64,000 nucleotides of DNA from contig JAPWKE010000003.1 in NCBI GenBank assembly GCA_028283655.1, positions 3,348,001 to 3,412,000 of the forward strand. The letters run 5' to 3'. Source of the stretch: Acidobacteriaceae bacterium (GTDB taxonomy: Bacteria; Acidobacteriota; Terriglobia; Terriglobales; Acidobacteriaceae). The translations under genes were made by a program, and so were the position numbers. The notes below the pieces were generated by a model, which saw only the letters and a program-made list of their open reading frames with translations, was not told the origin of the DNA and searched no databases. This document shows, one piece after another, positions 15,953 through 25,936 of the stretch. The number at the start of each line of letters is the position of its first letter. Within the stretch, counting starts at the first letter, position 1.

Positions 15953-17368
15953 ATGTCATTTGTTCCGGTTCCCGCAGCCGTTTTGAACCAGTGGGTTCGA
16001 ATCCTTGGCGCGCTTGAGAAGAAGATCAACCGGCAGAGCTTCGAGACGTGGCTGAAGCCAACGCGCTTTTCGCATGTCACCGATCGTGTTCTGTATGTAC
16101 GCATTCCCGCCGCAGAGTTTCAGGGCGTTCTGGACCGCTACACCGACCTAATCATGGAGGCGGTGGACAACCTTGGCCTCGAACTGGACAACGTGGCGTT
16201 CCAGGTTCCTCCGCAGGAGCCAGCCCGTGTGGTCCGCGAGGATGGCGGATTTGCGCCTCAGTCGTCGCACTCGGCAAACGCTCCGCGTTCGGGCCGTCCC
16301 GGCTCGGCGATGGGCCCCGGCCCCGAGCAGTCGCGTTTTGACTGGAACTCGGCCGCCCAGCTCAACCCGCGCTACCAGTTCGACACCTTCGTGATCGGCA
16401 GCGGCAACCAGTTTGCCCATGCAGCGGCGCAGGCCGTCGCAGAGCGCCCGTCGAAGGCTTACAACCCGCTCTTCCTCTACGGTGGCGTGGGTATGGGCAA
16501 GACGCATCTGATGCACGCGATCGGCCACCATGTGAAGCTGCGCATGCCGCACAGCTCGATCATGTACGTCAGCGGTGAGAAGTTCACCAACGAGATGATT
16601 AACTCGGTGCGCTATGACAAGATGACGGGCTTCCGCGATCGCTATCGCAACGTCGACGTCATGCTGATCGACGATATTCAGTTCCTCGCCGGCAAGGAGC
16701 GTACGCAGGAAGAGTTCTTCCATACGTTCAACGCGCTGCATGAGACGAACAAGCAGATCGTCATCGCCTCGGACCGCCCTCCGAAGGAGCTTGGCGACTT
16801 TGAAGATCGTCTGCGTTCGCGTTTCGAATGGGGTCTGGTTGCGGACATTCAACCACCTGATCTTGAGACGAAGGTTGCGATTCTGCAGCGCAAGGCAGAG
16901 CTGGAGCAGACGGTACTGCCGTCGGATGTGGCTTTGTTCATCGCAGGCAACGTGCGTACAAACGTGCGTGAGCTTGAAGGCGCTCTGGTTCGCCTCGTGG
17001 CCTGGTGCTCGCTGCACGGCGTAGAGATCACGCTGCCGACGGCACAGCAGTGCCTGAAGCAGTTCATCGACACGCAGGTTCGCAAGATCACGATTGAAGC
17101 GATTCAGCGTGCGGTGGCCGAGCAGTTCGGTATGCGCGTGGCGGAGTTGAAGCAGAAGAACAACTCGCGTCAGATCGTGGTGCCGCGCCAGATTGCGATG
17201 TACCTGGCCAAGCAGATGACGGAAGCGTCGCTGCCGGAAATCGGCCGCCAGTTCGGTGGCAAGCACCACACGACGGTGATGCACTCGATTGCGAAGATCG
17301 ATGAACAGCGCCGGAACGACAAGGACCTGAACCGCACGGTAAACAAGCTGATGGAGACGCTTGGTTAG
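15953..17368 (+). CDS. dnaA: Chromosomal replication initiator DnaA
   Basis: AAA+ initiator that opens oriC. 471 residues: domain I (NQWVRILGALEKKINRQSF), variable Pro/Gly-rich linker, Walker A GGVGMGKTHL (about 177-186), Walker B VMLIDDIQFL (about 235-244), and C-terminal helix-turn-helix domain IV. The box-binding motif reads FGGKHHTTVMHS (about 435-446) where E. coli has GRDHTTVLHA; the Asp that helps read the DnaA box is His here. AAGGAAG 9-15 bases before ATG 15953 supports the start. A strong terminator follows the gene, so it is monocistronic and not linked to dnaN. Confidence 0.97.
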   Translation: MSFVPVPAAVLNQWVRILGALEKKINRQSFETWLKPTRFSHVTDRVLYVRIPAAEFQGVLDRYTDLIMEAVDNLGLELDNVAFQVPPQEPARVVREDGGFAPQSSHSANAPRSGRPGSAMGPGPEQSRFDWNSAAQLNPRYQFDTFVIGSGNQFAHAAAQAVAERPSKAYNPLFLYGGVGMGKTHLMHAIGHHVKLRMPHSSIMYVSGEKFTNEMINSVRYDKMTGFRDRYRNVDVMLIDDIQFLAGKERTQEEFFHTFNALHETNKQIVIASDRPPKELGDFEDRLRSRFEWGLVADIQPPDLETKVAILQRKAELEQTVLPSDVALFIAGNVRTNVRELEGALVRLVAWCSLHGVEITLPTAQQCLKQFIDTQVRKITIEAIQRAVAEQFGMRVAELKQKNNSRQIVVPRQIAMYLAKQMTEASLPEIGRQFGGKHHTTVMHSIAKIDEQRRNDKDLNRTVNKLMETLG

Positions 17369-17398
17369 AGCGTAGAGGTTAGAGGGTAGATCGTAGGA

Positions 17399-17425
17399 AG
17401 GCCGCCAGCGATGGCGGCCTTTTTG
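17399..17425 (+). terminator. Terminator of dnaA
   Basis: AGGCCGCCA / TGGCGGCCT with loop GCGA, followed by TTTTTG. Confidence 0.8.
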
Positions 17426-17549
17426 CTTGGGACGGGTGCAGGGTTCCTGCCTTTTGCTAGAGCGACTTTACTGCTCGTGCCGGACATTTGTGTGGTCGCA
17501 GAGGTAGGATGGATGCGCCTTTGGAAACGTTTTTACTGGAGATTTCTTC

Positions 17550-19115
17550 ATGAAGCTGACTCATGCGCTGGCTGCGCTCCTGCTGGGTTCCTCTGCGTTT
17601 GCCTCCGCACAGATGCACCTGCCGAATACCTTCTCTGACCACGCCGTGCTGCAGCGCGGCCAGCCTATTCGCGTGTATGGCTGGGCGCTGCCGGGGGAGC
17701 ATGTGAGTGTGACGTTTCATCAGCAGAGCGTGAAGTCTACGGCGGATGTGTACGGCTACTGGGAGACGTCGCTGGCGGCTGAAGCTGCGGGTGGGCCGTA
17801 CACGCTGACGGCGACGGGCGATGCTGCGGGTGACACGCCGGTTACACGTACCGACATCCTCGTGGGCGATGTCTGGATCGCGAGCGGTCAGTCGAACATG
17901 GAGATGCCGCTGCGTGGTTTCCCAAGTGGTAACGCTGTGGTGAAGGATGCGGAGAAGGAGATCACCAGCGCGACGCATCCGAAGATTCGTTTGCTCCTGC
18001 AGACGCGGCGTGGATCGACGTACCCTCTGGACGACACGGACAATACCTGGACGGAGTGCACGCCGGAGACGATCAAAACGTTTTCCGCGGTGGGATACTT
18101 CTTTGCGCGTGAGTTGGAAGCCGACCAGAAGGTACCGATCGGGGTGATCGACACCACGGCGGGCGGCACGCCGGTGGAGGCGTGGGTGTCGTTGGATGCT
18201 GCGGCAGAACAGGGCTTCCGCTATGACATGTTCGATCGGTTGGCTGGTGCTCGTCTGCATGCACAAGCTGCTGCTGCTGCAGGGCGGAAGGCCCGGCTGG
18301 ATGCGGCGACAAAGGCTGCGCAGGACGCAGTGCCCGCGTTGCCACGCGGGATGAACGGCGTCGATCGCGACCAGTGGGCGGTGGGGATGCTCTACAACGG
18401 GATGATCGCGCCGTACACCAGGCTCGCCGTGCGGGGCGTGATCTGGTACCAGGGCGAGAGTGATGCCAGTGGTTTGATGGCGCCGGAGTATCGCTACAGC
18501 TTTCCGGCGATGATCGAGGACTGGCGCAACCAGTGGGGCGAGCCGACGCTGCCGTTCCTCTTCGTACAGCTTGCGGGGTATAAGGGCAACGACAGTTGGC
18601 CGGTGATACGCGATGCCCAGCGGCGTACCGAGGCGGAGCATCACGAGACGGGCATGGCCGTGGCGCTGGACGTCGGTCTGAACAACAACATTCATCCGCC
18701 GGACAAGCAGACCGTTGCTCATCGTCTGGCCTTGCTGGCGCGTGAGGATGTGTACGGCGAGAAGGAGGACGGTCATTCGCCGTCGTTGCGGCGCACGTCG
18801 ATCGAAGGCGCGGGGATGCGTGTGTGGTTCGATCATGCGCGGCATCTGAAGTCGAGCACGCCGGAGCTGGGTGACTGGGAGCTGCAGGGTGAGGATGGGA
18901 AGTTTCATACAGCCACTGCGCGGATCGAGCGCAAGGGCGATGAGGACACGATCGTTGTGGAGTCGAAGGACGTGACGCAGCCGCGTGCCGTGCGCTATGC
19001 GTGGATGGCGTGGGCGACGAGCTTCGTCTACAACGACGCAGGGCTGCCGCTGGGGACGTTCACCTCGCTGGGGTATGTGGCGAGACCGACGGCGCAGTAC
19101 GTCGTGCAACCGTAG
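17550..19115 (+). CDS. Secreted sialate O-acetylesterase-like SGNH hydrolase
   Basis: 521 residues, periplasmic or secreted. Signal peptide (LTHALAALLLGSSAFASAQ), then an N-terminal beta domain beginning MHLPNTFSDHAVLQRGQPIRV. The esterase domain shows GQSNMEMPL with the catalytic Ser (around residue 115), IWYQGESDA, and near the C-terminal part of the domain GLNNNIHPPDKQTVAHRLAL containing the Asp/His pair. These are the landmarks of the SASA/SGNH family, which removes O-acetyl groups from sialic acids or, in soil bacteria, from plant polysaccharides. GGAG 9 bases before ATG 17550 supports the start. It ends in a very strong bidirectional hairpin. Confidence 0.88.
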   Translation: MKLTHALAALLLGSSAFASAQMHLPNTFSDHAVLQRGQPIRVYGWALPGEHVSVTFHQQSVKSTADVYGYWETSLAAEAAGGPYTLTATGDAAGDTPVTRTDILVGDVWIASGQSNMEMPLRGFPSGNAVVKDAEKEITSATHPKIRLLLQTRRGSTYPLDDTDNTWTECTPETIKTFSAVGYFFARELEADQKVPIGVIDTTAGGTPVEAWVSLDAAAEQGFRYDMFDRLAGARLHAQAAAAAGRKARLDAATKAAQDAVPALPRGMNGVDRDQWAVGMLYNGMIAPYTRLAVRGVIWYQGESDASGLMAPEYRYSFPAMIEDWRNQWGEPTLPFLFVQLAGYKGNDSWPVIRDAQRRTEAEHHETGMAVALDVGLNNNIHPPDKQTVAHRLALLAREDVYGEKEDGHSPSLRRTSIEGAGMRVWFDHARHLKSSTPELGDWELQGEDGKFHTATARIERKGDEDTIVVESKDVTQPRAVRYAWMAWATSFVYNDAGLPLGTFTSLGYVARPTAQYVVQP

Positions 19116-19156
19116 CAAGGATGGCAGAGACCGCAGGGAGGGTGTGCGGAAGCTTC

Positions 19157-19194
19157 AAACGATACGGCCGCCTGCTTAGGCGGCCGTATCGTTT
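19157..19194. terminator. Bidirectional terminator, esterase / ilvA
   Basis: Perfect 17-bp inverted repeat (19157-19173 with 19178-19194) around GCTT; the core is CGGCCGCCT / AGGCGGCCG. A/T ends on both sides allow use by both convergent genes. Confidence 0.82.
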
Positions 19195-19209
19195 TAGCGC
19201 GAAGTACGA

Positions 19210-20451
19210 CTACTGCACGCGGGAGTGCTTGTAGCCTGCTGCCGTAAGCGCGAGCAGAAGCTCGTCCACCTGCTGGCGGCCACGCGTCTCCATCGTGATG
19301 TCGATGACGGTGTCGCCGAGGTTCACGCCGTAGTAGGCGCGGTTGTAGAGCGTGTCGACGATGTTGACGCGGTGCGCGGCGATGATCTGCGTGAGTTCGG
19401 CGAGCGCACCGGGCTTGTCCAGCAGCGTGATGCGCAGGCGGATGTGGCGGCCGTCCTGTACCAGGCCGCGTTCGATAATGCGGGCCAGCAGTGTGACGTC
19501 GATGTTGCCTCCGGAGACGAGGACAGCGGTCTTCGTGCCGGGAGCAAGGCTGGTGCGCTTCTGCATCAGCGCGGCGAGCGCGGTAGCACCGGCGCCCTCG
19601 GCGAGCGTCTTCTCGCGTTCGAGCAGCGTCAGAATCGCGAGGGCGATTTCGTCTTCGTCGACGGTCACAATCTCGTCGACGTACTTCGACACGGTCGGGA
19701 AGGTGACGTCGCCTGCGCGGCGCACGGCGATACCATCGGCGATCGTTGTGCCGGGGTCCAGCGTGACGGGATGGCCGGCTTCGACAGCTGCCGCCATCGA
19801 GGGCAGCAAAGCGGTTTGTACGCCGATGACCTTGACCGCCGGGTTTGTTTCCTTCACCGCGCAGGCGATGCCGCCGATGATGCCTCCGCCGCCCACGGGG
19901 ACGACGACGGCCTCGAGCCCCGGGATCTGCTCAAGCAGTTCGAGGCCCAGCGTCCCCTGCCCGGCCATGACGAGCGGGTCGTCGAACGGGTGGATGAAGG
20001 TCATGCTCTCGGCTTCGCAGAAGCGTCGCGCTTCGGCATAGGCCTCATCGTAGTTGGCACCGTGGAGGATGACTTCCGCGCCGAAGCCGCGGGTGTTCTG
20101 CACCTTCACCAGCGGTGTGGTGAGCGGCATGACGATGACGGAGCGAATGCCGCGGCGGGTGGCGTGGTAGGCCACGCCCTGCGCGTGGTTTCCTGCAGAG
20201 GCGGCGACGACGCCGCGAGCGGCCTCCTCCGCCGTGAGCATGGAGATGCGGTTGAGTGCGCCGCGCTCTTTGAAGCTGCCGGTCATCTGCAGGTTTTCGA
20301 GCTTGAGGTAAATGTCCAGACCGGTCATGCCGGAGAGCGTCTGCGAGTGCGTGCAGGGCGAGAGGAAAATCTCGTTGGTGAGACGTTCGCGGGCGGCGCG
20401 AACCATGTCGAGAGTGACGTCGAGACGAGTTACATTTCCTGCGGCGGACAT
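19210..20451 (-). CDS. ilvA: Threonine ammonia-lyase with C-terminal ACT domain
   Basis: PLP enzyme that converts threonine to 2-oxobutanoate for isoleucine synthesis or threonine catabolism. 413 residues: TGSFKERGA with the PLP lysine Lys61, [10 protein letters not shown] that cradles the substrate, [13 protein letters not shown] that binds the PLP phosphate, and a single C-terminal ACT-like domain ([18 protein letters not shown]). The single ACT domain and size match the shorter TdcB-like form rather than the two-ACT E. coli IlvA. ATG 20451 is chosen because TACGAT ends 7 nt upstream and the preceding residues are not conserved. Divergent from asnS by 86 bp. Confidence 0.92.
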   Translation of the reverse strand: MSAAGNVTRLDVTLDMVRAARERLTNEIFLSPCTHSQTLSGMTGLDIYLKLENLQMTGSFKERGALNRISMLTAEEAARGVVAASAGNHAQGVAYHATRRGIRSVIVMPLTTPLVKVQNTRGFGAEVILHGANYDEAYAEARRFCEAESMTFIHPFDDPLVMAGQGTLGLELLEQIPGLEAVVVPVGGGGIIGGIACAVKETNPAVKVIGVQTALLPSMAAAVEAGHPVTLDPGTTIADGIAVRRAGDVTFPTVSKYVDEIVTVDEDEIALAILTLLEREKTLAEGAGATALAALMQKRTSLAPGTKTAVLVSGGNIDVTLLARIIERGLVQDGRHIRLRITLLDKPGALAELTQIIAAHRVNIVDTLYNRAYYGVNLGDTVIDITMETRGRQQVDELLLALTAAGYKHSRVQ

Positions 20452-20537
20452 GGTTTCTATCGTACGCGCCGGTGGAAGCCGCAATTGGCGGTCAAAGGGC
20501 TGGAAACGGGCCTCTACGGCATAAAATTAGTAACGAT
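20452..20537. promoter_or_regulatory. Divergent ilvA/asnS promoter region, leaderless-like
   Basis: Leftward: TACGAT (20464-20459) ends 7 nt before the ilvA ATG. Rightward: TAAAAT (20522-20527) ends 10 nt before the asnS ATG. No Shine-Dalgarno motif on either side. Confidence 0.4.
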
Positions 20538-21887
20538 ATGGATTCCGCAACGAACATCGCACCGATCACAACCATTGCCGAAGTGGGCCAGCACGTCGGC
20601 CAGCCCATTACCCTGCGCGGCTGGCTTTACAACCTGCGCGCCTCCGGCAAGCTGCTCTTCCCCATCTTCCGCGACGGAACCGGCACCATTCAGGGCATCG
20701 TGCCGAAGGCGCAGGTGAGCGAAGAGGTCTTCGCGACGCTCAAAGGGCTGACGCTTGAGAGCTCTGTCGTCGTGACCGGTACGCCCCGCGCGGATGAGCG
20801 CGCACCGGGCGGCTTTGAGCTCGATGTGACGGACGTGACCGTGACGCAGGCGATTGCGGAAGACACTCCTTACCCGATCACGCGCAAGGAGCACGGCGTT
20901 GACTTCCTGATGGAGCATCGTCACCTGTGGCTGCGTACACCGCGCCAGGCGGCCATCCTCCGCGTTCGCGCAACGATCATGCGCGCCGCCGCGGAGTACT
21001 TCGACACCAACGGCTTCATCCGCACCGACCCGCCTATCCTTACGCCGAACGCCTGCGAAGGCACCAGCGAGCTCTTCGAGATGGATTACTTCGAGAACGA
21101 GAAGGCGTACCTGACGCAGAGCGGCCAGCTTTACATCGAGGCCACGGCGCTGGCACTGGGCAAGGTCTACTCCTTCGGCCCGACGTTCCGTGCGGAGAAG
21201 TCGAAGACGCGCCGCCATCTGACGGAGTTCTGGATGATCGAGCCGGAGGTGACGTACCTCGACCTCGACGGTCTGATGGGGCTGGCGGAAGCCTTCCTGA
21301 CGCACATCGTTACGCGCGTGCTGGAGACGCATCGCACGGACCTCGCCGTGATCGGCAAGGACATTGCGAAGCTCGAAGCGGTGGTCGCGCCCGGAGAGTT
21401 CCCCAAGCTGAGCTACGACGAAGCGCACCAGATGCTCGTCGACGCTCATGCGAAGGGGCTGATCGAAAACGCGCATGAGTACGGCGATGACTTCGGTTCG
21501 CCGGATGAAACGTACATCAGCAACCAGTTCGATAAGCCGGTGATGGTGCATCGTTATCCGGCCGCGGTGAAGGCGTTCTACATGCAGCCCGATCCGAAGG
21601 ACCCGACAAAGGCGTTGTGCGTGGACGTGCTCGCGCCCGAAGGCTACGGCGAGATCATCGGCGGCTCGCAGCGTGTGGATGACTACGATCTGCTGAAGTC
21701 GCGCATTGAGGCGCACGAGCTTCCGATGGAGGCGTTCCAGTGGTATCTCGACCTGCGTAAGTACGGCTCGGTGCCGCACTCCGGCTTCGGCATGGGCATT
21801 GAACGCTGTGTGGCGTGGATCTGCGGGCTGGAGCATGTGCGCGAGACGATTCCGTTTGCGCGTACGCTGAATCGGATTTATCCGTAG
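20538..21887 (+). CDS. asnS: Asparagine--tRNA ligase
   Basis: Class IIb synthetase, 449 residues. N-terminal anticodon-binding OB-fold ([26 protein letters not shown]), then the catalytic core with [17 protein letters not shown], motif 2 ([21 protein letters not shown]; first half [11 protein letters not shown]) and motif 3 [15 protein letters not shown]. The GTSELF and MIEPE details favour AsnRS over AspRS. ATG 20538 is chosen as the conserved start; the frame is open upstream but not conserved. gatB is also present in the window, so the cell may additionally use amidation for Gln-tRNA or Asn-tRNA. Confidence 0.95.
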   Translation: MDSATNIAPITTIAEVGQHVGQPITLRGWLYNLRASGKLLFPIFRDGTGTIQGIVPKAQVSEEVFATLKGLTLESSVVVTGTPRADERAPGGFELDVTDVTVTQAIAEDTPYPITRKEHGVDFLMEHRHLWLRTPRQAAILRVRATIMRAAAEYFDTNGFIRTDPPILTPNACEGTSELFEMDYFENEKAYLTQSGQLYIEATALALGKVYSFGPTFRAEKSKTRRHLTEFWMIEPEVTYLDLDGLMGLAEAFLTHIVTRVLETHRTDLAVIGKDIAKLEAVVAPGEFPKLSYDEAHQMLVDAHAKGLIENAHEYGDDFGSPDETYISNQFDKPVMVHRYPAAVKAFYMQPDPKDPTKALCVDVLAPEGYGEIIGGSQRVDDYDLLKSRIEAHELPMEAFQWYLDLRKYGSVPHSGFGMGIERCVAWICGLEHVRETIPFARTLNRIYP

Positions 21888-21970
21888 TCGAACGTAGTAC
21901 CAAATAAGTACGGAACGATGCGGAGAGCATTGCTTCGGCGTGAATGTGCATCTACTCTTGGGTGCACGCT

Positions 21971-23632
21971 ATGTCGAATCAACTCTCCGCTCGTCGTTGG
22001 TGGTCACTGGTCCTCTCGCTGCTGCTCGTAGTGGGGGCGGCGCGCGCGTTTGCGGATACGGCCAAGGCGTCTCCCAAGCAGGAGGCATTGCCGGCGTCGG
22101 TCGTGCAGCCGGACCCGATGCTGCATTCGGTGACCGAAACGGCCCCGGTAATGCTCGATGGCAAAGAGCTCTTCAAGGTTCGTGGTGTCCTTTCGTTTTC
22201 GCCTGACGTGCGGGCTGCGGCGATCACCGAGCGGCTCACTCGCGTGGTGCATGATGTTCGCTTCGACCCCAAGAAGCTCGAAGTCCACGACTACACCAAC
22301 ACAACGGATGTCGCTGCTGGCAGGCTGGTGTTGACGAGCATCACGAACTTCGATGCCGCGCTCGCTGGGACGGACCGTCGTACGCTGGCGGCAAGCGAAG
22401 CGGCGAAGATGTCGGCAGCGATCGCCGCCATGAGAGGTGCGTACTCGACGCGCACGCTGCTGATCGGCGGAGCCTATGCGCTGATCGCCACGCTGGGCCT
22501 GGTGCTGCTGTTGCGCTTGATGAGCTGGCTGTTTCCGCGGCTCTACCGACGGCTGGAGAGCTGGCGTGGCCGCTTGATTCCTGCGCTGCGCATTCAGCAG
22601 TTCGAGTTGCTGCCTGCAGATCGCATTGCGAATGCACTGATCGCGTTGTCGCGCTTTCTACGCGTTGCGCTGACGATGCTGCTGCTCTACTTCTGGGCCT
22701 CGCTCTGCCTGCGCTTCTTCCCTTGGACCTCGGGCTACTCGCATGTGCTGGTCGCCTATGTCACGGAGCCGGTACACGCGGCCTGGCTGGCGTTCCTGGC
22801 CTACCTGCCGCGGTTGTTCACGATTGCGTTCATCATCTTCGTCGCGGTGTACGTGATGAAGTTCACGCGCGTGATCTTTACCGAGTTAGGCAAGGGATCG
22901 ATTGAGATTAGCGGCTTTCACCCGGAGTGGGCGGAGCCGACGTACAAACTCGTCCGTGTTCTGCTGTTGGTGCTTACGCTGGTCGTGGTCTTTCCGTATC
23001 TTCCGGGCGCGAAGACGCCTGCGTTCCAGGGAATTTCGATCTTCCTCGGCGTGCTGATTTCCCTCGGCTCGTCGTCAGCTGTAGCGAACGTTGTGGCGGG
23101 CGTCATCCTGACGTACATGCGCGCGTTTCGCATGGGCGACCGTGTACAAATTGCCGATACCGTCGGCGATGTCATCGAGTCTTCGCTGCTGGTGACACGC
23201 ATTCGTACGATCAAGAACGTCGAGATCACGATTGCGAACTCGCAGGTGCTGGGCGCGCACATTGTGAACTACTCTGCGCCGGTGACGAAGGGCGAGGGCC
23301 TGATTCTGCACACGCAGGTGACGCTGGGTTACGACAATTCCTGGCCGAAGATTCACGAGTTGCTGACGACGGCAGCACTGATGACAGAGAACATTCTGCA
23401 CGAGCCGAAGCCGTTCATCCTGCAAACGATGCTGGATGATTTCTACGTTCACTACGAGCTGAACGCTTACACAGATCAGCCACAAAAGATGGCGATGACA
23501 TACTCCGTGTTGCATCGCAACATCCACGACACGTTTGATAAGGCTGGTGTCGAGATTATGTCGCCGCATGTAACGGCGTTGCGGCGGAGCGAGATGACTG
23601 TGCCGCCGGAGCGAGTCGAGAAGAGCAGCTAA
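21971..23632 (+). CDS. MscS-family mechanosensitive channel
   Basis: 553 residues. A signal-like N-terminus (RRWWSLVLSLLLVVGAARAFA) is followed by a periplasmic domain, then several transmembrane helices (around 165-190, 225-250, 280-305, 340-360) and the MscS pore and vestibule: SLGSSSAVANVVAGVILTYMRAFRMGDRVQI with the Gly/Ala-rich pore helix and the beta domain segment VGDVIESSLLVTRIRT, then NVEITIANSQVLGAHIVNYS. Extra N-terminal helices make it a larger YbdG/YnaI-type channel that releases solutes under osmotic down-shock. ATG 21971 is preferred over GTG 21944. A hairpin terminator follows. Confidence 0.9.
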   Translation: MSNQLSARRWWSLVLSLLLVVGAARAFADTAKASPKQEALPASVVQPDPMLHSVTETAPVMLDGKELFKVRGVLSFSPDVRAAAITERLTRVVHDVRFDPKKLEVHDYTNTTDVAAGRLVLTSITNFDAALAGTDRRTLAASEAAKMSAAIAAMRGAYSTRTLLIGGAYALIATLGLVLLLRLMSWLFPRLYRRLESWRGRLIPALRIQQFELLPADRIANALIALSRFLRVALTMLLLYFWASLCLRFFPWTSGYSHVLVAYVTEPVHAAWLAFLAYLPRLFTIAFIIFVAVYVMKFTRVIFTELGKGSIEISGFHPEWAEPTYKLVRVLLLVLTLVVVFPYLPGAKTPAFQGISIFLGVLISLGSSSAVANVVAGVILTYMRAFRMGDRVQIADTVGDVIESSLLVTRIRTIKNVEITIANSQVLGAHIVNYSAPVTKGEGLILHTQVTLGYDNSWPKIHELLTTAALMTENILHEPKPFILQTMLDDFYVHYELNAYTDQPQKMAMTYSVLHRNIHDTFDKAGVEIMSPHVTALRRSEMTVPPERVEKSS

Positions 23633-23650
23633 TCCTGTTGCAGAAGCACT

Positions 23651-23678
23651 GAGGGACATGGATCAATCCATGTCCCTC
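23651..23678. terminator. Bidirectional terminator, mscS / PHP gene
   Basis: GAGGGACATGGA / TCCATGTCCCTC with loop TCAA, followed by TATTCGTTTT. Confidence 0.75.
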
Positions 23679-23721
23679 TATTCGTTTTGATCACGCAACG
23701 CTGAATGATTCCAACGCTGAC

Positions 23722-24906
23722 TTAGAGCGACTCAAACTCAAGCTGGTTGACGCCCGGGAAGGCGAGCCGGATCGGTGCACACATCGCACGCATCTTGCCG
23801 AGGCGAACGAAGCTGATCGCCGCACGTAGCCCGAGCGGTGCCTGACCCTGCGGCCAGAGTTCGCTCACCGGACGCATCACGCCGTTGCTGTCGGGGTGGA
23901 AGACGCGCTCATCCCAACGCTGCCAGCCGGGCATGAACTGCGGGAAGTCGGTGACGGCGTCGAGTGTGGAAGCAACGATGCGCTGCTCCCAGGGCTCGCG
24001 ATACTGTGGCATGAAGTGAACGTGACTCACGCGATCAATGCGGATCTCTTCCACAAACTCGGTGAAGCTACTGGCCGAGGAGAGGTTGACGTTGGCGTTT
24101 GCTTCCAGGCCATGCCGGTCACCGCCGCTGATCACGAGGTAGCCGAGTTCGCGAGCGAGAAGGCCGATCTTGCGGTTCTCCTGCGCGTGACGCAGGCCGT
24201 TCAGTTCAAGCGCATGAATCGTGTTTTTGGCGAGCGAAAGAAAACGCACCGTCTCGCTCATGTGCAGCGTCTCGCCTACCTTGTGCAGGTCCCACGCCGG
24301 GTGGTTGAGCACGAGCAGCACCTGGTCGATCTCATGCAGTTCGCGCAGCATCGCGAGCAGTTCGCAGTCGAGATGTGCGTGTGGCGCGTTGTTGCGACGC
24401 GCTTCGTTCGCGGCTGCGGTGAACGAGGCCATGCGCTGCATCCAGGCTGAAGCCTTGCGGCTGGGCACGTTATGGATGCCAAGGTGGAAGACCGTCTTAC
24501 CGAAGGGCACGCTCCACTCGGTGGACATGGGGATGTGGCGCGCGGAGGGCAGCGTGCGCAGCAGCAGCGGCGCGTCCATCGAGTCATGATCGGTGAGCGA
24601 GACGAGCGGCGTCAGCCAAAGGGAAGAGATCTGACGAGCCTCCAGCTCATAGGCCATGCGCGGCTGCAGCGGCGGACGCCAGTTGGCGCGCTCAAAGTTC
24701 AGCTGGATGCCGTGACGATCGCGGCTGATGCGTTCGTAGTGTGCGAGCACCGGGCGAAGGCCGGGGATCCAGGCACAGGCACTGTGGACGAAGTCCAGCG
24801 TCTCTTCGGAGAACGAGGTGTGACCGTGCAGCGAAACGCCTGTGGCGTAGTGGCTGACGGCGTCGGGGTCGTTCCAGCTTGTGGTGATCGTTACGCGAGG
24901 CTGCAT
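23722..24906 (-). CDS. PHP-domain metal-dependent phosphoesterase-like protein
   Basis: 394 residues, cytoplasmic. Metal-ligand motifs of the PHP superfamily appear in order: SLHGHTSFSEE, SLTDHDSMDAP, STEWSVPFG (Glu ligand), FHLGIHNVP, VLNHPAWDLHK and SGGDRHGLEAN. The substrate is unknown; relatives include histidinol phosphatase-like and nucleotidase-like enzymes. The insertions between motifs are longer than in small PHP proteins. GGAAGG 10 bases upstream favours ATG 24906. Divergent from a glycosyltransferase gene across about 200 bp. Confidence 0.75.
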   Translation of the reverse strand: MQPRVTITTSWNDPDAVSHYATGVSLHGHTSFSEETLDFVHSACAWIPGLRPVLAHYERISRDRHGIQLNFERANWRPPLQPRMAYELEARQISSLWLTPLVSLTDHDSMDAPLLLRTLPSARHIPMSTEWSVPFGKTVFHLGIHNVPSRKASAWMQRMASFTAAANEARRNNAPHAHLDCELLAMLRELHEIDQVLLVLNHPAWDLHKVGETLHMSETVRFLSLAKNTIHALELNGLRHAQENRKIGLLARELGYLVISGGDRHGLEANANVNLSSASSFTEFVEEIRIDRVSHVHFMPQYREPWEQRIVASTLDAVTDFPQFMPGWQRWDERVFHPDSNGVMRPVSELWPQGQAPLGLRAAISFVRLGKMRAMCAPIRLAFPGVNQLEFESL

Positions 24907-25112
24907 GAGCACGTCCTTCCGTGGGGGAGGCGGAGTGATGCTTCACTGTGACGATGCCCTGCTTTTGCAACAACGGCGTGAGCGGAATAAGAATGCCGCA
25001 TCAAAATGCACGGGTACCTGCGAAGGCACATTGCACTGCTGCTGCTGCGAAATAACCAACGCGAAACGTGGCTCTCTTCGTGCTGCAACAATCACTCGTT
25101 AGCGTGCGTGTC

Positions 25113-25868
25113 ATGCGACTGAGCTTTGTGATCCCTGCGTATAACGAAGAGGCTTCGCTGGGCGGTTGCCTCGAGTCGATTCTGGAGCAGACACGGCAGC
25201 TTGAGACGCCGGTCGAGATCCTCGTGGTGAACAATGCGTCGACCGACGCGACGCGCGAAGTCGCGATGCGCTACCCCGGCGTGCAGGTCGTCGATGAGCC
25301 GCGCAAGGGACTGACGTATGCGCGCCAGGCAGGCTTCGCCGTCGCGACAGGAGAGCTCGTTGCCAACGTCGATTCGGACTCGCGGCTCACGCCCGGATGG
25401 TGCGATCGTGTGCTGCGTGCCTTTGCGAACGACGCAAAGCTTGTGTGTGTCTCCGGGCCGCTGATCTACTACGATCTTCCGACGCGTCAGCGTGCCATGG
25501 TGCGGGTCTTCTATCTGCTCGCGTTCACGACGTATGCGATCAACCGCTGGCTGCTGCGCGTGGGGTCAATGGTGCAGGGCGGAAATTTTGTCGTTACGCG
25601 GCAGGCGCTGCTGGAGATCGGCGGCTTCGATACAAGCATTGCCTTCTATGGCGAAGACACGGACATTGCACGCAGAATGTCGCGGGTTGGGCGAGTGAAG
25701 TTCACGTTGTCGCAGCCGATGTTTTCCTCGGGCCGCAGACTTCGCCACGAAGGCGTGATGACGATGGCTTCGCGCTACACCGCGAACTATCTGTCGACGA
25801 TCTTCCTGAAGCGGCCGGTCACGGACGAGTACGTCGACATTCGTGAAGCCGTCCAGGTGGCCGAGTAA
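25113..25868 (+). CDS. Family 2 glycosyltransferase
   Basis: 251 residues, GT-A fold. LSFVIPAYNEEASLGGCLESIL opens the nucleotide-sugar site, VVNNASTDATREVA follows, and NVDSDSRLTPGW contains the DxD metal motif (around residue 92). GGNFVVTRQALLEIGGFDTS and YGEDTDIARRM supply the acceptor-site and catalytic Asp residues. It lacks clear membrane helices apart from a hydrophobic loop near FYLLAFTTYAINRWLL that may touch the membrane. ATG 25113 matches the family N-terminus; TAGCGT ends 7 nt upstream and there is no ribosome-binding site. Acceptor unknown. Confidence 0.88.
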   Translation: MRLSFVIPAYNEEASLGGCLESILEQTRQLETPVEILVVNNASTDATREVAMRYPGVQVVDEPRKGLTYARQAGFAVATGELVANVDSDSRLTPGWCDRVLRAFANDAKLVCVSGPLIYYDLPTRQRAMVRVFYLLAFTTYAINRWLLRVGSMVQGGNFVVTRQALLEIGGFDTSIAFYGEDTDIARRMSRVGRVKFTLSQPMFSSGRRLRHEGVMTMASRYTANYLSTIFLKRPVTDEYVDIREAVQVAE

Positions 25869-25892
25869 ATTCCACTCACTGCAGTCATGAAG

Positions 25893-25928
25893 AAGGGCAG
25901 GGCTCGAAAGCCCTGCCCTTCATTTTTC
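25893..25928. terminator. Bidirectional terminator, GT2 / S10 peptidase
   Basis: AAGGGCAGGGCT / AGCCCTGCCCTT with loop CGAA, followed by CATTTTTCG. Confidence 0.82.
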
Positions 25929-25936
25929 GTTTTCGA

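Noticed and set aside
15994-16004. GGTTCGAATCC, resembling a tRNA T-arm
   Set aside because: It lies inside dnaA domain I codons (WVRILG) and no acceptor stem, anticodon arm or CCA can be folded around it.
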